Assembly (NCBI GenBank): GCA_934589675.1
Contig: CAKTOF010000005.1
Location: forward strand, 62,001 to 126,000
DNA: 64,000 nt
Direction: 5' to 3'
DNA from: an uncultured Oscillospiraceae bacterium
Lineage (GTDB): Bacteria > Bacillota > Clostridia > Oscillospirales > Oscillospiraceae
This document shows positions 43,499 through 52,655 of this stretch, in pieces. The notes below the pieces were generated by a model. That model searched no databases and was not told where the DNA came from. It saw only the letters and a program-made list of their open reading frames with translations. Made by a program: the position numbers and the translations under genes. How positions within the stretch are numbered: position 1 is the first letter of the stretch; every line of letters begins with the position of its first letter.

Positions 43499-44683
43499 AT
43501 GAGCAAGAAGAAAAAGAGCGATTCGTATATCTCCGGCCGCGAATCTGCGCGCATCAGCCGGTTCAACCGTCACCTGACGCACAAGCTGGAAAAGCAGCGC
43601 CAGAAGGCCAACCATGACCCGGCGCTCTATACCACAAAAATGCGTGACGAGAACAACATCGTCGAGTTTGACAACGTCTGCACCTACTTCTTCACCGACA
43701 TCGGCACGGTCAAGGCTGTCGACGGCATCAGCTTCGACATTCCCCGCTGCTCGACGGTCGGCGTCGTCGGCGAGTCTGGCTGCGGAAAATCCGTCACGTC
43801 GCTCACGCTGATGCAGCTGCTCCAGCGGCCGCAGGGCCAGACAGTCGGCGGCGAGATCCGCTTTTCCAAGGGCGACGGCACAGCCTACAACATCGTCAAC
43901 GTCCCCACGAGCGAGATGCAGCACATCCGCGGCAACAAAGTCTCCATGATCTTTCAGGAGCCGATGACGAGCCTGAACCCGGTCTTCCGCATCGGCAAGC
44001 AGGTCGATGAGGTCATCGCGCTGCACAACCCCGACATGAGCAAGGAGGACGTCAAGGCGCGCACGCTTGAGATGCTCGAGATGGTCGGCATCGCCAACAA
44101 GGAGGGCGTGTACAAAATGTACCCGCACGAGCTCTCCGGCGGTATGCGCCAGCGCATCATGATCGCCATCGCGCTCGCCTGCGGCCCGGAGCTCATCATC
44201 GCCGACGAGCCGACGACCGCGCTCGACGTCACGATCCAGGCGCAGATCCTCGAGCTGCTGCGCGACCTGAAGGACAAGGTCAACAGCTCCATCATGCTCA
44301 TCACGCACGACCTCGGCGTCGTCGCGCAGATGGCCGACTACGTCGTCGTCATGTACGCCGGCCGCGTCATCGAAAAAGGCACGAGCGAGGAGATCTTCCA
44401 CAACCCGTGCCATCCGTACACGCTTGGCCTCATGGCCTCGAAGCCGGCCGTCAACAAGAAGGTCGACGAGCTCTACAACATCCCCGGCTCCGTGCCGAAC
44501 CCGGTCAACATGCCCAACTACTGCTACTTCCGCGACCGCTGCGACAAGTGCGTTGAGGCCTGCTCCGGTCCGTATCCGCCCGAGATCCGTCTGAGCGAGA
44601 CGCACAGCGTCTCGTGCTACCGCTATCTGGACGAGGGCGAGATCGTCGGCTATCCGAAATCCGTGAATGTGGAGGATCTGTAA
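43499..44683 (+). CDS. oppD: Oligopeptide ABC transporter ATP-binding protein OppD
   Basis: The 394-residue ATPase has Walker A GESGCGKS, signature LSGGMRQRIMIAIALA, Walker B LIIADEPTTALD and H-loop LITHDLG. The C-terminal oligopeptide domain ends with a cysteine set (CYFRDRCDKCVEAC) typical of OppD/OppF. It has an extra basic N-terminal stretch of about 45 residues. RBS AAAGGAGG lies before the ATG. Confidence 0.95.
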   Translation: MSKKKKSDSYISGRESARISRFNRHLTHKLEKQRQKANHDPALYTTKMRDENNIVEFDNVCTYFFTDIGTVKAVDGISFDIPRCSTVGVVGESGCGKSVTSLTLMQLLQRPQGQTVGGEIRFSKGDGTAYNIVNVPTSEMQHIRGNKVSMIFQEPMTSLNPVFRIGKQVDEVIALHNPDMSKEDVKARTLEMLEMVGIANKEGVYKMYPHELSGGMRQRIMIAIALACGPELIIADEPTTALDVTIQAQILELLRDLKDKVNSSIMLITHDLGVVAQMADYVVVMYAGRVIEKGTSEEIFHNPCHPYTLGLMASKPAVNKKVDELYNIPGSVPNPVNMPNYCYFRDRCDKCVEACSGPYPPEIRLSETHSVSCYRYLDEGEIVGYPKSVNVEDL

Positions 44684-44684
44684 G

Positions 44685-45719
44685 ATGAGCGAAAAAACAA
44701 ATGTGACTCCACAGGAAAAAAGTGAGTACCTGCTCGAGGTCCGGCACCTGAAAAAGTACTTCCCCATCAAGTCGAGCTTCTTCAAGATGCACGTCGGCGA
44801 CGTGAAGGCCGTAGACGACGTCTCGTTCAAGATCCGCCGCGGCACGACCATGGGCCTCGTCGGCGAGTCCGGCTGCGGCAAGTCCACGACGGGCCGCACG
44901 CTGCTGCGCCTTCAGGAAAAAACGTCCGGCGAGGTGCTCTTCGGCGGCGTGGACATCTTCTCGCTCAGCCGTGAGGAGCTGCGCAAGGTGCGCCCGCGCA
45001 TCCAGATCATCTTCCAGGATCCGTATTCGAGCCTGTCGCCGCGCCTGCCCGTCGGCGAGATCATCGGCGAGGCGGTGCGCGAGCATGAGATCGTCCCGAA
45101 GGACGAGGTCGATGACTATGTCAGCCGCATCATGCGCGCCTGCGGCCTTCAGGAGTACCACAAGGACCGCTATCCGCACGAATTCTCCGGCGGCCAGCGC
45201 CAGCGCATCTGCATCGCCCGCGCGCTCGCCCTCAACCCGGACTTTATCCTGTGCGACGAGCCGGTCTCCGCGCTTGACGTCTCCATTCAGGCGCAGATCA
45301 TCAACCTGCTCCGTCAGCTCCAGCGTGAGTTCGGCCTGACGTACCTGTTCATCTCGCACGATCTGTCCGTTGTCCAGCACATCTCCGACACCGTCGGCGT
45401 TATGTACCTCGGCTCCATGGTCGAGTATTCCGACACGGATACGCTCTTCGACAATCCGCTCCATCCGTACACGAAGGCGCTCTTTTCCGCCATCCCCGTG
45501 CCGGATCCGGACGCGAAGATGAACCGCATCATTCTCTCCGGCTCCATCCCCTCCCCGGCCAATCCGCCCTCGGGCTGTAAGTTCCACACGCGCTGCTCGG
45601 AGTGCATGGGCATCTGCTCGCAGGAGGTGCCCGCCTACCGCGAGGTCGAGCCGGGCCACTTTGTCGCCTGTCATCTCTATGACGACATGGGCCATATTGT
45701 GGAGGAAGACCAGTTGTGA
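44685..45719 (+). CDS. oppF: Oligopeptide ABC transporter ATP-binding protein OppF
   Basis: This 344-residue ATPase has Walker A GESGCGKSTTG, signature FSGGQRQRICIARALA, Walker B FILCDEPVSALD and the C-terminal cysteine set (CKFHTRCSECMGIC). It pairs with OppD to drive peptide uptake. I chose the ATG at 44685, which follows GGAGG; an upstream frame extension overlaps oppD and lacks a site. Confidence 0.95.
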   Translation: MSEKTNVTPQEKSEYLLEVRHLKKYFPIKSSFFKMHVGDVKAVDDVSFKIRRGTTMGLVGESGCGKSTTGRTLLRLQEKTSGEVLFGGVDIFSLSREELRKVRPRIQIIFQDPYSSLSPRLPVGEIIGEAVREHEIVPKDEVDDYVSRIMRACGLQEYHKDRYPHEFSGGQRQRICIARALALNPDFILCDEPVSALDVSIQAQIINLLRQLQREFGLTYLFISHDLSVVQHISDTVGVMYLGSMVEYSDTDTLFDNPLHPYTKALFSAIPVPDPDAKMNRIILSGSIPSPANPPSGCKFHTRCSECMGICSQEVPAYREVEPGHFVACHLYDDMGHIVEEDQL

Positions 45720-46000
45720 GCCGCCGCAAAAAGGAAAAGGAGCTGCCCGACTGGGACGACGGCCGCACCATCGCAAACATGAACGTCGACGGGATGCCGT
45801 GGTACCTCGGCGAGGCCAGGCGCAAGCGCGAGGAGGAGGCCGCTTCGGCATCCTCCCCCGACACGCGCGAGCCGCTCACCCGCGGCGAGCAGCGCGCGCT
45901 GCTGCGCGGCGTCCTCGGCGCGACGCTGCTCGTCGGCGCCGTATTTGCCGTCGGATTTTTGCTGTTCATCCTTTTCTGCGTGTTTGTCTGGTTCAAATGA
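45716..46000 (+). CDS. Small membrane protein coupled to oppF
   Basis: A GTG at 45716 overlaps the oppF stop (GTGA) and opens a 94-residue protein. It has a charged cytoplasmic part (about residues 1-65, with MNVDGMPWYLGEARRKREEE) and one C-terminal helix. The WYLG pattern recalls small unnamed proteins at the ends of clostridial operons. Its exact coupling to oppF suggests a transporter-associated role, but the function is unknown. Confidence 0.7.
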   Translation: MSRRKKEKELPDWDDGRTIANMNVDGMPWYLGEARRKREEEAASASSPDTREPLTRGEQRALLRGVLGATLLVGAVFAVGFLLFILFCVFVWFK

Positions 46001-46002
46001 GC

Positions 46003-46040
46003 CGAAGGCCCTTCCCCTGCGGATGGGCCTTCGCTTTCTC
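46003..46040 (+). terminator. Weak terminator after the opp operon
   Basis: CGAAGGCCC and GGGCCTTCG form a 9-bp stem with a 13-base loop, followed by CTTTCTCTC, which is a poor T-run. Confidence 0.5.
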
Positions 46041-46055
46041 TCATGAGGGTTTTCT

Positions 46056-46550
46056 ATGAAAAAGATCGTCATCCCCGTCGTCGCCCTGCTGCTGGCCGGC
46101 GTTTTGTTCATCAGCCTGCCGCTCTATAAGCGCTACCGCGTCGGCGGCTTCGTCCGAGAATTCAACAACATCCATATGCTCTCCTGGTCGCAGCTCGACC
46201 CCGGCTACGTCCGCGCGGACTCCGACCAGGGCTCGTTTGCCCTGACGAGCGGGAACCTGCACTACATCTCCGGCGCGCTCACGCGCGAGGCGAACATGGT
46301 CTACCATTTCTTCCGCCCGAAAACGGCCGGTCTGCCGCAGGTCACGCTCACGTTCCCGGACGGCGCCGTCATCACCGTCGCAGACGCCGGAGCGGACAGA
46401 AACGGCCGCGACGTTTCGTACATCATCTGTACGTATGGTGGCAAGACCCGCGCGTTCTCAATTGCCGGCCTCGGCGTCTACCGGCGCGTCTGCGACTGCG
46501 CCTCCCCCGAGGGGTTCGGCGATATGGGGAGAAACAAACCGATCGAGTAA
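46056..46550 (+). CDS. Secreted or membrane-anchored protein, unknown function
   Basis: The 164-residue protein has an N-terminal hydrophobic segment (residues about 4-22, MKKIVIPVV start) and an extracellular domain of about 140 residues with alternating sheet-forming stretches. No lipobox is present. I do not recognise a family. It lies 55 bases after the opp operon and ends at a strong terminator. Confidence 0.7.
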   Translation: MKKIVIPVVALLLAGVLFISLPLYKRYRVGGFVREFNNIHMLSWSQLDPGYVRADSDQGSFALTSGNLHYISGALTREANMVYHFFRPKTAGLPQVTLTFPDGAVITVADAGADRNGRDVSYIICTYGGKTRAFSIAGLGVYRRVCDCASPEGFGDMGRNKPIE

Positions 46551-46585
46551 AAAAACTGCTGTGCCGCATGGCACAGCAGTTTTTT
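46550..46585. terminator. Bidirectional terminator
   Basis: AAAAAACTGCTGTGCC-GCAT-GGCACAGCAGTTTTTT, a 16-bp perfect stem with A-run and T-run edges. Confidence 0.92.
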
Positions 46586-46598
46586 ATCGGATAAATGC

Positions 46599-46784
46599 CT
46601 CGCAGAGTTTCGCCGCCGCAGCGGCGAAATCAATTCGGAATCATTTTTTCCGGCAACATGTGCGTCGGAAAAAATACACTACGCCCTGCAAGTGTGGAAT
46701 TTGTGCGCCCATAGCGCACAAATTATGCGCGCGGCAGGGTGCGATCCCCTTCAAACGGAAGCCCAGCGAAGCGGGTTCCGTTTG
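46599..46784 (-). repeat. Structured dispersed repeat, copy 2 (3' UTR of pepF)
   Basis: This is the inverted copy of the 18070-18254 element. Read on the minus strand it begins 7 bases after the pepF stop with hairpin CAAACGGAA...TTCCGTTTG (46784-46752), then a perfect AATTTGTGCGC/GCGCACAAATT hairpin, the ATTTTTTCCG/CGGAAAAAAT hairpin, and a GC-rich hairpin. In the first hairpin the eighth base pair is A:T here and G:C in copy 1, so both sides changed together. Confidence 0.85.
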
Positions 46785-46791
46785 AGCGTGT

Positions 46792-48477
46792 TTACACGCG
46801 AATTTCGTTCAGCATCTCTTCGATCTGAACAGCGAAATCTTTCAGTGCGCCCGGCTCGAACGGGCTCTTCAGGCCGGCTTCGGCCAGAAGATCGGTAAAG
46901 ACCTTCGAGCCGCCCTGCTTTGAAAGGTGCAGGTAGCGCGCAAACGCGTCGTCATAATCCTTGCGCGAGGCAAGCAGGAACTGGAACGCAGCCGTCTGCG
47001 CGAGCACGTAGTCGATGTAGTAGAACGGGCTCTCGTAGATGTGCATCTGATACTGCCAGCGCGTGCCCTCCTCGAGGTACGGGATCCCCTCGGTCGACAG
47101 CCACGGGCGGAACTTCGCCTCGAGGTCGTTCCACGCCTGCTTGCGCTCGGCCGGGGTCATGTCCGGATTCTCGTAGACGATGTGCTGGAACGCATCGACG
47201 ATCGTGCCGTACGGGATGAACGAGAACGAGTCGAGCGCGTGCATATAGCGGTACTGATCGGCCTTGTCGCCGAAGAATTTCGCCATGTGCGGCCATGTGA
47301 AGAACTCCATGGACATCGAGTGCGTCTCGGCCGTCTCCATGCCGCCGCAGCCGAGCTCGACGGAGTACGGATTGTCGAAGTTCAGGTAGGCGTTGAGCGC
47401 GTGACCGGCCTCGTGCGTGACGACGTCGACGTCGCCGGCCGTGCCGTTGAAGTTTGCGAGGATGAACGGCTGGCGGTAGGCAGCAAACTCCGTGCAGTAG
47501 CCGCCGCCCCACTTGTGCTTGCGGGCGTCGACGTCGAACGCGTCGTTTTCAAGCATCATGTCGATGAACGAAGCCGTCTCCGGGCTCATCTCGTGGTACA
47601 TTTCCTTCGCTGCAGCGAAAATTCCGGCCTTGTCGCACGGCTTCGGATCGCCGCCGGGGATGATGACGTCATTATCATAGAGCTTATAGTCCGTCACGCC
47701 GAGGCGCTTGGCATTCTCGGTGCGCAGGCGGGCAATCACGGGGACAATGTCCGTCAGGACGTTCTCGCGGAACGCTTCGACCATCTTCTGATCGTAGCAC
47801 AGACGGCCCATGCGGGCGTAGCCGAGCTCGATGAAGTTCTTGTAGCCCATCTTCTTTGCCATGCGGTCGCGCACATGGACGAGGCGGTCGTAGATGTCGT
47901 CGAGCTGCGGCGCATAGGTCTTAAGCGTCCGGCCGAGGACCTCGTAGCACTCGCGGCGGGTCTCGCGGTCGTCCTCCTTGCCGTACTTCATGAGCATGGC
48001 GCGCGGCATTTTCTCGCCGCGGAACTCAAACTCCATGCCGGCCATGAGCTGGCTGTACTCCGTGACGATCTTGTTCTCCTCGATCATGTCCTCGATGATC
48101 TCCGGGGACATGGCCTTCTGCTGCACCTCCCAGGAGCGGAAGAGCACAGGGTTCAAGACCTTCTCAAGCTCCGGACGCAGCGGCGAGGCGAGCATGGCCT
48201 TGCTGTACGAGAGCATCAGGTTCTCCACACGCGGACTGATCTCGTCGTAGTAGTCCTTCTCCCCGCAGTAAAACGGGTCGTCGGTGTGGATCGTGTAGCG
48301 CATATAGGCAAGGGACGCAGCCGTGGAATAGCGCACCATCAGCGCCTTGCACGCCTCACGCGCCGAGAGCACGTCCTCCACCGTCGCGGCCGACTTCACC
48401 GCCTCGATGATGCGGCTTGCCTCCGACTCAAATTCTTCCACGCTCACGCGCGCATAGGGCAGTTCACTGACTTTCAT
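46792..48477 (-). CDS. pepF: M3 family oligoendopeptidase
   Basis: The 561-residue zinc metallopeptidase has the HExxH motif in VTHEAGHALNAY near residue 352, with the second zinc ligand glutamate in the ETHSMSMEFF region. Length fits the smaller pepF/M3 clade of Firmicutes. It cleaves short peptides in the cytoplasm. Its position near the opp operon suggests that it digests imported peptides. A strong promoter lies upstream and a structured repeat follows directly. Confidence 0.94.
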   Translation of the reverse strand: MKVSELPYARVSVEEFESEASRIIEAVKSAATVEDVLSAREACKALMVRYSTAASLAYMRYTIHTDDPFYCGEKDYYDEISPRVENLMLSYSKAMLASPLRPELEKVLNPVLFRSWEVQQKAMSPEIIEDMIEENKIVTEYSQLMAGMEFEFRGEKMPRAMLMKYGKEDDRETRRECYEVLGRTLKTYAPQLDDIYDRLVHVRDRMAKKMGYKNFIELGYARMGRLCYDQKMVEAFRENVLTDIVPVIARLRTENAKRLGVTDYKLYDNDVIIPGGDPKPCDKAGIFAAAKEMYHEMSPETASFIDMMLENDAFDVDARKHKWGGGYCTEFAAYRQPFILANFNGTAGDVDVVTHEAGHALNAYLNFDNPYSVELGCGGMETAETHSMSMEFFTWPHMAKFFGDKADQYRYMHALDSFSFIPYGTIVDAFQHIVYENPDMTPAERKQAWNDLEAKFRPWLSTEGIPYLEEGTRWQYQMHIYESPFYYIDYVLAQTAAFQFLLASRKDYDDAFARYLHLSKQGGSKVFTDLLAEAGLKSPFEPGALKDFAVQIEEMLNEIRV

Positions 48478-48503
48478 CTGATGAAAACCTCACTTCCTGT
48501 GTA

Positions 48504-48518
48504 ATTGCATATAGCAAT
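48504..48518. promoter_or_regulatory. Possible operator for pepF
   Basis: The inverted repeat ATTGC-ATATA-GCAAT lies just downstream of the pepF -10, at or after the expected transcription start. It is short, so chance cannot be excluded. Confidence 0.3.
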
Positions 48519-48526
48519 GTATATTC

Positions 48527-48555
48527 ATTTTATAGGATATGTGTTTGTTTGTCAA
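48527..48555 (-). promoter_or_regulatory. Promoter of pepF
   Basis: On the minus strand TTGACA (48555-48550), a 17-base spacer and TAAAAT (48532-48527). Confidence 0.8.
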
Positions 48556-48661
48556 TCTTACATTGGCTGCGGAAGGACACAGCGGAGGATTCGCGCTGCA
48601 CCCATAGGGGCGCATATCATCCGCCCACCGAATTTCCGACACAGTTCGTATTCCGCCGTAG

Positions 48662-48683
48662 GGCGGGATGACCCCATCCCGCC
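48662..48683. repeat. Short palindrome GGCGGGATG/CATCCCGCC
   Basis: Two 9-base arms with a 4-base centre form a perfect hairpin in the pepF-ftsK gap. Confidence 0.6.
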
Positions 48684-48721
48684 GCACGCTGTGCACCGCC
48701 GATTTTCCGGCGCGCACAAGC

Positions 48722-48828
48722 CTCCCCTGTGCAATGGGAAAATCATTCCATTCAACCGACCTTCCGGCAAAGTCCAACCTTACAACCCCTCAGTCGCCTT
48801 CGGCGACAGCTCCCCTTGCACAGGGGAG
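48722..48828. repeat. Palindromic repeat unit of about 107 bp
   Basis: CTCCCCTGTGCAA (48722-48734) is exactly complementary to TTGCACAGGGGAG (48816-48828), closing a unit that contains the inner hairpin GTCGCC-TTC-GGCGAC (48793-48807). The unit has no open frame with a ribosome site. It looks like a dispersed palindromic repeat or a miniature mobile element. Confidence 0.65.
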
Positions 48829-48876
48829 CCTCGGCGCGTGCCGCAATCGGCGCAAATAAAAAACTCCCCGCAATAC

Positions 48877-48910
48877 AAAATGGCAGCCCCGGATCCGGGA
48901 CTGCCATTTT
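48877..48910. terminator. Terminator-like inverted repeat downstream of ftsK
   Basis: AAAATGGCAG and CTGCCATTTT flank CCCGG-AT-CCGGG with one mismatch, giving a 16-bp stem. It is about 170 bases downstream of the ftsK stop. Confidence 0.7.
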
Positions 48911-49079
48911 GCTTGTAAGGAGAAAGAGAGGGTATGTCTGCGAAATCCGGGTTTCCGTCGGCACATCCGCGGCAGCCTGCCGCGGCATCGGTCTCCCTGA
49001 TTTCTGATTTTATTGTACCGGGCGATTATGAACAAATCATGAATCGCCTGAAAATGATTTTTGAACGAACTATGAACGC

Positions 49080-51710
49080 CTATGGGATCTCCTCTTCCAC
49101 CGGCGGATTCGGATCCTCCGCAGGGGCGAGGCCCTGCATCTGCGCCCACTGCTCCTTCGTGATGAGCAGCTGGCGCGGCTTCGAGCCCTCAAACGGGCCG
49201 ACGATGCCCTTTTCCTCCATCTCATCGACGATGCGCGCCGCGCGGGCGTAGCCGAGCTTCAGGCGGCGCTGGAGCATGGAAACGGACGCCTGCCCTGTCT
49301 CCAGAATGACCTCGACAGCGGCCGGAAGCAGCTCGTCGCCGTAGCCGCTGTCCATCTCCACGTCGGATTCGCCGGCCGATTTTGTGCCGGTCTGGCTGGC
49401 GGATTTTTCGATCTGCGCCATGACCTCGTCAGAGTACTGCGCGGCCGTGTTGGCCTTGATGGCATCCACAACGGCCTGGACCTCGTTGTCGGTGATGAAG
49501 CAGCCCTGCACGCGCTGCGGCTTGCCCTGGCCGAGCGGGGCGTAGAGCATGTCGCCCTTGCCGACGAGCTTTTCCGCGCCCGCCGTGTCGAGGATGATGC
49601 GCGACTCCATCGCCGAGGCGACCGCAAAGGCGATGCGCGAGGGAATGTTGGCCTTCATGAGGCCCGTGATGACGTCCGCGGACGGGCGCTGCGTCGCGAT
49701 GACGAGGTGCATGCCGCTCGCGCGGCCCATCTGGGCGACGCGGCAGATGGACTCTTCGACCTCTTTTGCCGCGACGAGCATGAGGTCGGCCAGCTCGTCG
49801 ATGACGACGACGACCTTCGCCATCGGCTCAAGATCGTCCCGCGCACGCGCGAGGGCGTTGTAGGAGTCAAGATCACGCACGCCGGCGTCGGCCATCATGC
49901 GGTAGCGCCGCATCATTTCCGTCACGGCCCACTGCAGTGCGCCCGCCGCCTTTTTCGGGTCGGTCACGACCGGGATGAGCAGGTGCGGGATGCCGTTATA
50001 AACGCCGAGCTCGACCATTTTCGGGTCGACCATGATGAGCTTGACCTCATCCGGCTGCGCCTTGTAAAGAAGCGAGATGATCAGGCTGTTCATGCACACG
50101 GACTTGCCCGAGCCGGTCGTGCCGGCGATGAGCAGATGCGGCAGCTTTGCGATGTCGCCGATGATGCGGCTGCCGCCGATGTCCTTGCCGATGGCAAACG
50201 CGACCTTGGACTTGTGGTTCTTGAATTCCGGCGAATCGAGCACCTCGCGCAGGTACACGGTGCTCACCTGCCGGTTCGGCACCTCGATGCCGACGATGGA
50301 GATCTTGTCCGGGATGGCCGAGATGCGCACGCCCGACGCGCCGAGCGCAAGGGCGATGTCGTCGGCCAGATTCGTGACCTTGGACAGCTTCACGCCGCGG
50401 TCGAGCTCAAGCTCATAGCGCGTGACGGACGGCCCGCGCGTGACATTGATGATGTGCGCGTCGATGCCGAAGCTCGTGAGCGTCGCATCGAGGCGCTCTT
50501 TGTTCATGCGCATCTCGTCCGTCGCATCGACCGTGCCTGCCGTGGCGGACGCCAGCAGGTCATACGACGGGAAATGGTACACGTCCGGCGCGGCCATCTG
50601 CGCAAGCTCGATGTGCTCGGTGATCTCCGCGGCCGCGGCGCTTGCCTCCTCGCGCGTGACCTGCTCGGGCTTGTCCTCGCGCGGAGGCAGGATCAGCTCG
50701 GGCATGACGACGGGGATGTGCTCCGGCTCCGGGGCGGGCGCCGGAGCCGGTATGGGCGCGGGTTCCGGCGCGGCGGCCGGCTGCGGGGCGGATTTTGGCG
50801 CGGCAGGCTCGGCCGGAGCAGGCTCCGGCTCGGTTTTCGGATTCTTCTTCTGCGCCATGCGGCTCTCTAAAAACTCATCCGGTGAGATGGGCGTCGCGCG
50901 CTGCGGCTGCTGTTTCGGCTCCGCAGGCGGCAGCGGCGGGTCGTCGACCGGCAGGTCGAACTCCGCGGCGCGGCGGCGCTCGACGCGCTCGATGTGGCGA
51001 TAGGCCATTTTATTGACGAGCGCTGTGGCCGTATCGACCTCAGGCTCCGGCTCGCTCTCCTCCTCCGGCTCAGGGCGCGGACGGTTCTCAATGGCGCGGA
51101 TGAGGCTGACGACCGTCATGTTCATGGCCATAATGAGCAGCACAAGCGCAAGCAGAATGAGCACAATGGCCGCGCCGACGCGCGAGAGCATCGCGATGAG
51201 CACCTCGGCCCAGAACCCGGCGATCAGACCGCCGCATGTCAGCTCCCGCCCGCCGCGGTAGAGCGCGCCGAGCATGGAAAAGCCCCACTGAAAGTCTGTG
51301 CCGCACGCAAACACATGCACAAGCGCACTGATGACGAGCACAAGCCCGAATGCAGAGAGCACGCGCATCCGAACGGGCTTGCCGCCGTGGAGCAGCAGCA
51401 CGACAAAATTGAGCACGAGCGCAAAGGGAAGCAGATAAAATCCGTACCCCACCAGCCCGCGCGCAAAGCGGCACACCCCGCGCACGAGCCACGCGTCGAT
51501 GCCGAACAGGCCGAACACCGTCAAAATGGCAAGCACAAGGCAGATGACCGCGCCGACCTCGCGGTGCACGGGGCGCACGTAAGGGATCGGGTGCGGCTTT
51601 TTCGCCGTCTGCGCGCGGCTTTCCGACGCGCGGCCGGATGAAGCGCCCCCCGTCTTTTTCTTCGCGCCGGTCTGCCCGGAGCGGCTGGATTTTGTCGTCT
51701 TCTGCGCCAT
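49080..51710 (-). CDS. ftsK: DNA translocase FtsK/SpoIIIE
   Basis: The 876-residue protein has four or five N-terminal membrane helices (about residues 45-205), a proline/glutamate/alanine-rich linker (about 220-340), and the motor with Walker A GTTGSGKSVCMN (near 531) and Walker B VVVIDELADLM. The C-terminal winged-helix gamma domain (about 800-865) recognises polar DNA sequences. It pumps chromosomal DNA through the septum in division or sporulation. Whether this copy is FtsK or the spore translocase SpoIIIE cannot be told from sequence alone. Confidence 0.95.
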   Translation of the reverse strand: MAQKTTKSSRSGQTGAKKKTGGASSGRASESRAQTAKKPHPIPYVRPVHREVGAVICLVLAILTVFGLFGIDAWLVRGVCRFARGLVGYGFYLLPFALVLNFVVLLLHGGKPVRMRVLSAFGLVLVISALVHVFACGTDFQWGFSMLGALYRGGRELTCGGLIAGFWAEVLIAMLSRVGAAIVLILLALVLLIMAMNMTVVSLIRAIENRPRPEPEEESEPEPEVDTATALVNKMAYRHIERVERRRAAEFDLPVDDPPLPPAEPKQQPQRATPISPDEFLESRMAQKKNPKTEPEPAPAEPAAPKSAPQPAAAPEPAPIPAPAPAPEPEHIPVVMPELILPPREDKPEQVTREEASAAAAEITEHIELAQMAAPDVYHFPSYDLLASATAGTVDATDEMRMNKERLDATLTSFGIDAHIINVTRGPSVTRYELELDRGVKLSKVTNLADDIALALGASGVRISAIPDKISIVGIEVPNRQVSTVYLREVLDSPEFKNHKSKVAFAIGKDIGGSRIIGDIAKLPHLLIAGTTGSGKSVCMNSLIISLLYKAQPDEVKLIMVDPKMVELGVYNGIPHLLIPVVTDPKKAAGALQWAVTEMMRRYRMMADAGVRDLDSYNALARARDDLEPMAKVVVVIDELADLMLVAAKEVEESICRVAQMGRASGMHLVIATQRPSADVITGLMKANIPSRIAFAVASAMESRIILDTAGAEKLVGKGDMLYAPLGQGKPQRVQGCFITDNEVQAVVDAIKANTAAQYSDEVMAQIEKSASQTGTKSAGESDVEMDSGYGDELLPAAVEVILETGQASVSMLQRRLKLGYARAARIVDEMEEKGIVGPFEGSKPRQLLITKEQWAQMQGLAPAEDPNPPVEEEIP

Positions 51711-51747
51711 TGCTCTTTCCCCTATGTAAAAAAGTTGAATTCAGTTC

Positions 51748-52581
51748 TTACGCCACGAGCGACAGGATGAGCGTCACAAGGCCCGCGCCCCAGCAGTAGT
51801 AGGCAAAGCCGCCGAAGCTCTTGCGCTCGGCGATGAATTTCAGCAGGCGGATGGACGCGTACCCGCTCACCGCAGCCACGAGCACGCCGACGAGATACAC
51901 CGGCGCGAGGCTCCAGTCGATGCCGCCCTTTGCCGCGTCGGCCAGACTCAGGATGTTCGCGCCGAGCACAGCCGGGATGCTCATCAGGAACGAGAACCGG
52001 ACGGCAAACTGGCGGTCGAGCCCGCGCGCAAGCCCCGCGGAGATCGTTGTCCCCGAGCGCGACAGCCCCGGCACGACCGCGATGGCCTGACCAAAGCCGA
52101 TGCACACGGCGTCGAGCAGCGTGATGTTGCGCTCAGTCTTTCCGCCGTGACCCATCCGGTCGGAGAGAAACAGCAGCAATCCCGTCACAACGAGCGCGCC
52201 TGCGATAAAAAATGTGTTGGAATAGAGCCCCTCGATCTTGTCCTTGACCGGGAGCACCAGAAAGAGCGGCAGCGTCGCCACGACGAGCATTAAGATCATG
52301 CGGCGGCTGGGATAGTCCGGCCGCTTGCCCTCCGGCGTCTTTTTCAGGCGGACCATCTCAAAAAACTCGGTGAGCAGCGCGCCGATCTCATGCCGGTACG
52401 CCACAAATACGGCCACAAGCGTGCCGAGGTGGAGCAGCACGTCAAAGAACAGATTCGTCTCTTCCGCGTTCACAAGGCCGAAAAACCGCTGAAATATCGC
52501 AAGGTGGCCGGAGCTCGAGATCGGCAGAAACTCCGCCACGCCCTGCACGATGCCCAGGATGATGGCCGAAAGATAGCTCAT
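51748..52581 (-). CDS. uppP: Undecaprenyl-diphosphatase (BacA family)
   Basis: The 277-residue membrane protein has the BacA motifs GIVQGVAEFLPISSSGHLAIF at the N-terminus and AVVPGLSRSGTTIS in the middle, with about eight helices. It dephosphorylates undecaprenyl diphosphate to recycle the lipid carrier for peptidoglycan and teichoic acid. The ATG at 52581 follows GGAGG at 7 bases; a TTG two codons upstream is less likely. Confidence 0.96.
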   Translation of the reverse strand: MSYLSAIILGIVQGVAEFLPISSSGHLAIFQRFFGLVNAEETNLFFDVLLHLGTLVAVFVAYRHEIGALLTEFFEMVRLKKTPEGKRPDYPSRRMILMLVVATLPLFLVLPVKDKIEGLYSNTFFIAGALVVTGLLLFLSDRMGHGGKTERNITLLDAVCIGFGQAIAVVPGLSRSGTTISAGLARGLDRQFAVRFSFLMSIPAVLGANILSLADAAKGGIDWSLAPVYLVGVLVAAVSGYASIRLLKFIAERKSFGGFAYYCWGAGLVTLILSLVA

Positions 52582-52655
52582 AATCAATCCTCCAAACAGA
52601 AATACACTTTAGTATAGCACGTCCGGCGAGAAAATTCCAGCGGTTTACATAAAAA

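Larger units (their letters stand above)
48556..49079. other. Non-coding region between pepF and ftsK with palindromic units
   Basis: This stretch has no convincing gene on either strand; the short frames present lack ribosome binding sites. It holds several palindromic units listed separately. The type of sequence (CCCCTCAGTCGCC followed by the complementary GGCGAC, then CTCCCC) is one I associate with dispersed repeats in high-G+C gut clostridia. Confidence 0.6.

Noticed and set aside
46927..48504. A 525-codon open frame antisense to pepF
   Set aside because: The sense strand carries the HExxH peptidase; the antisense frame has no family or start signal.
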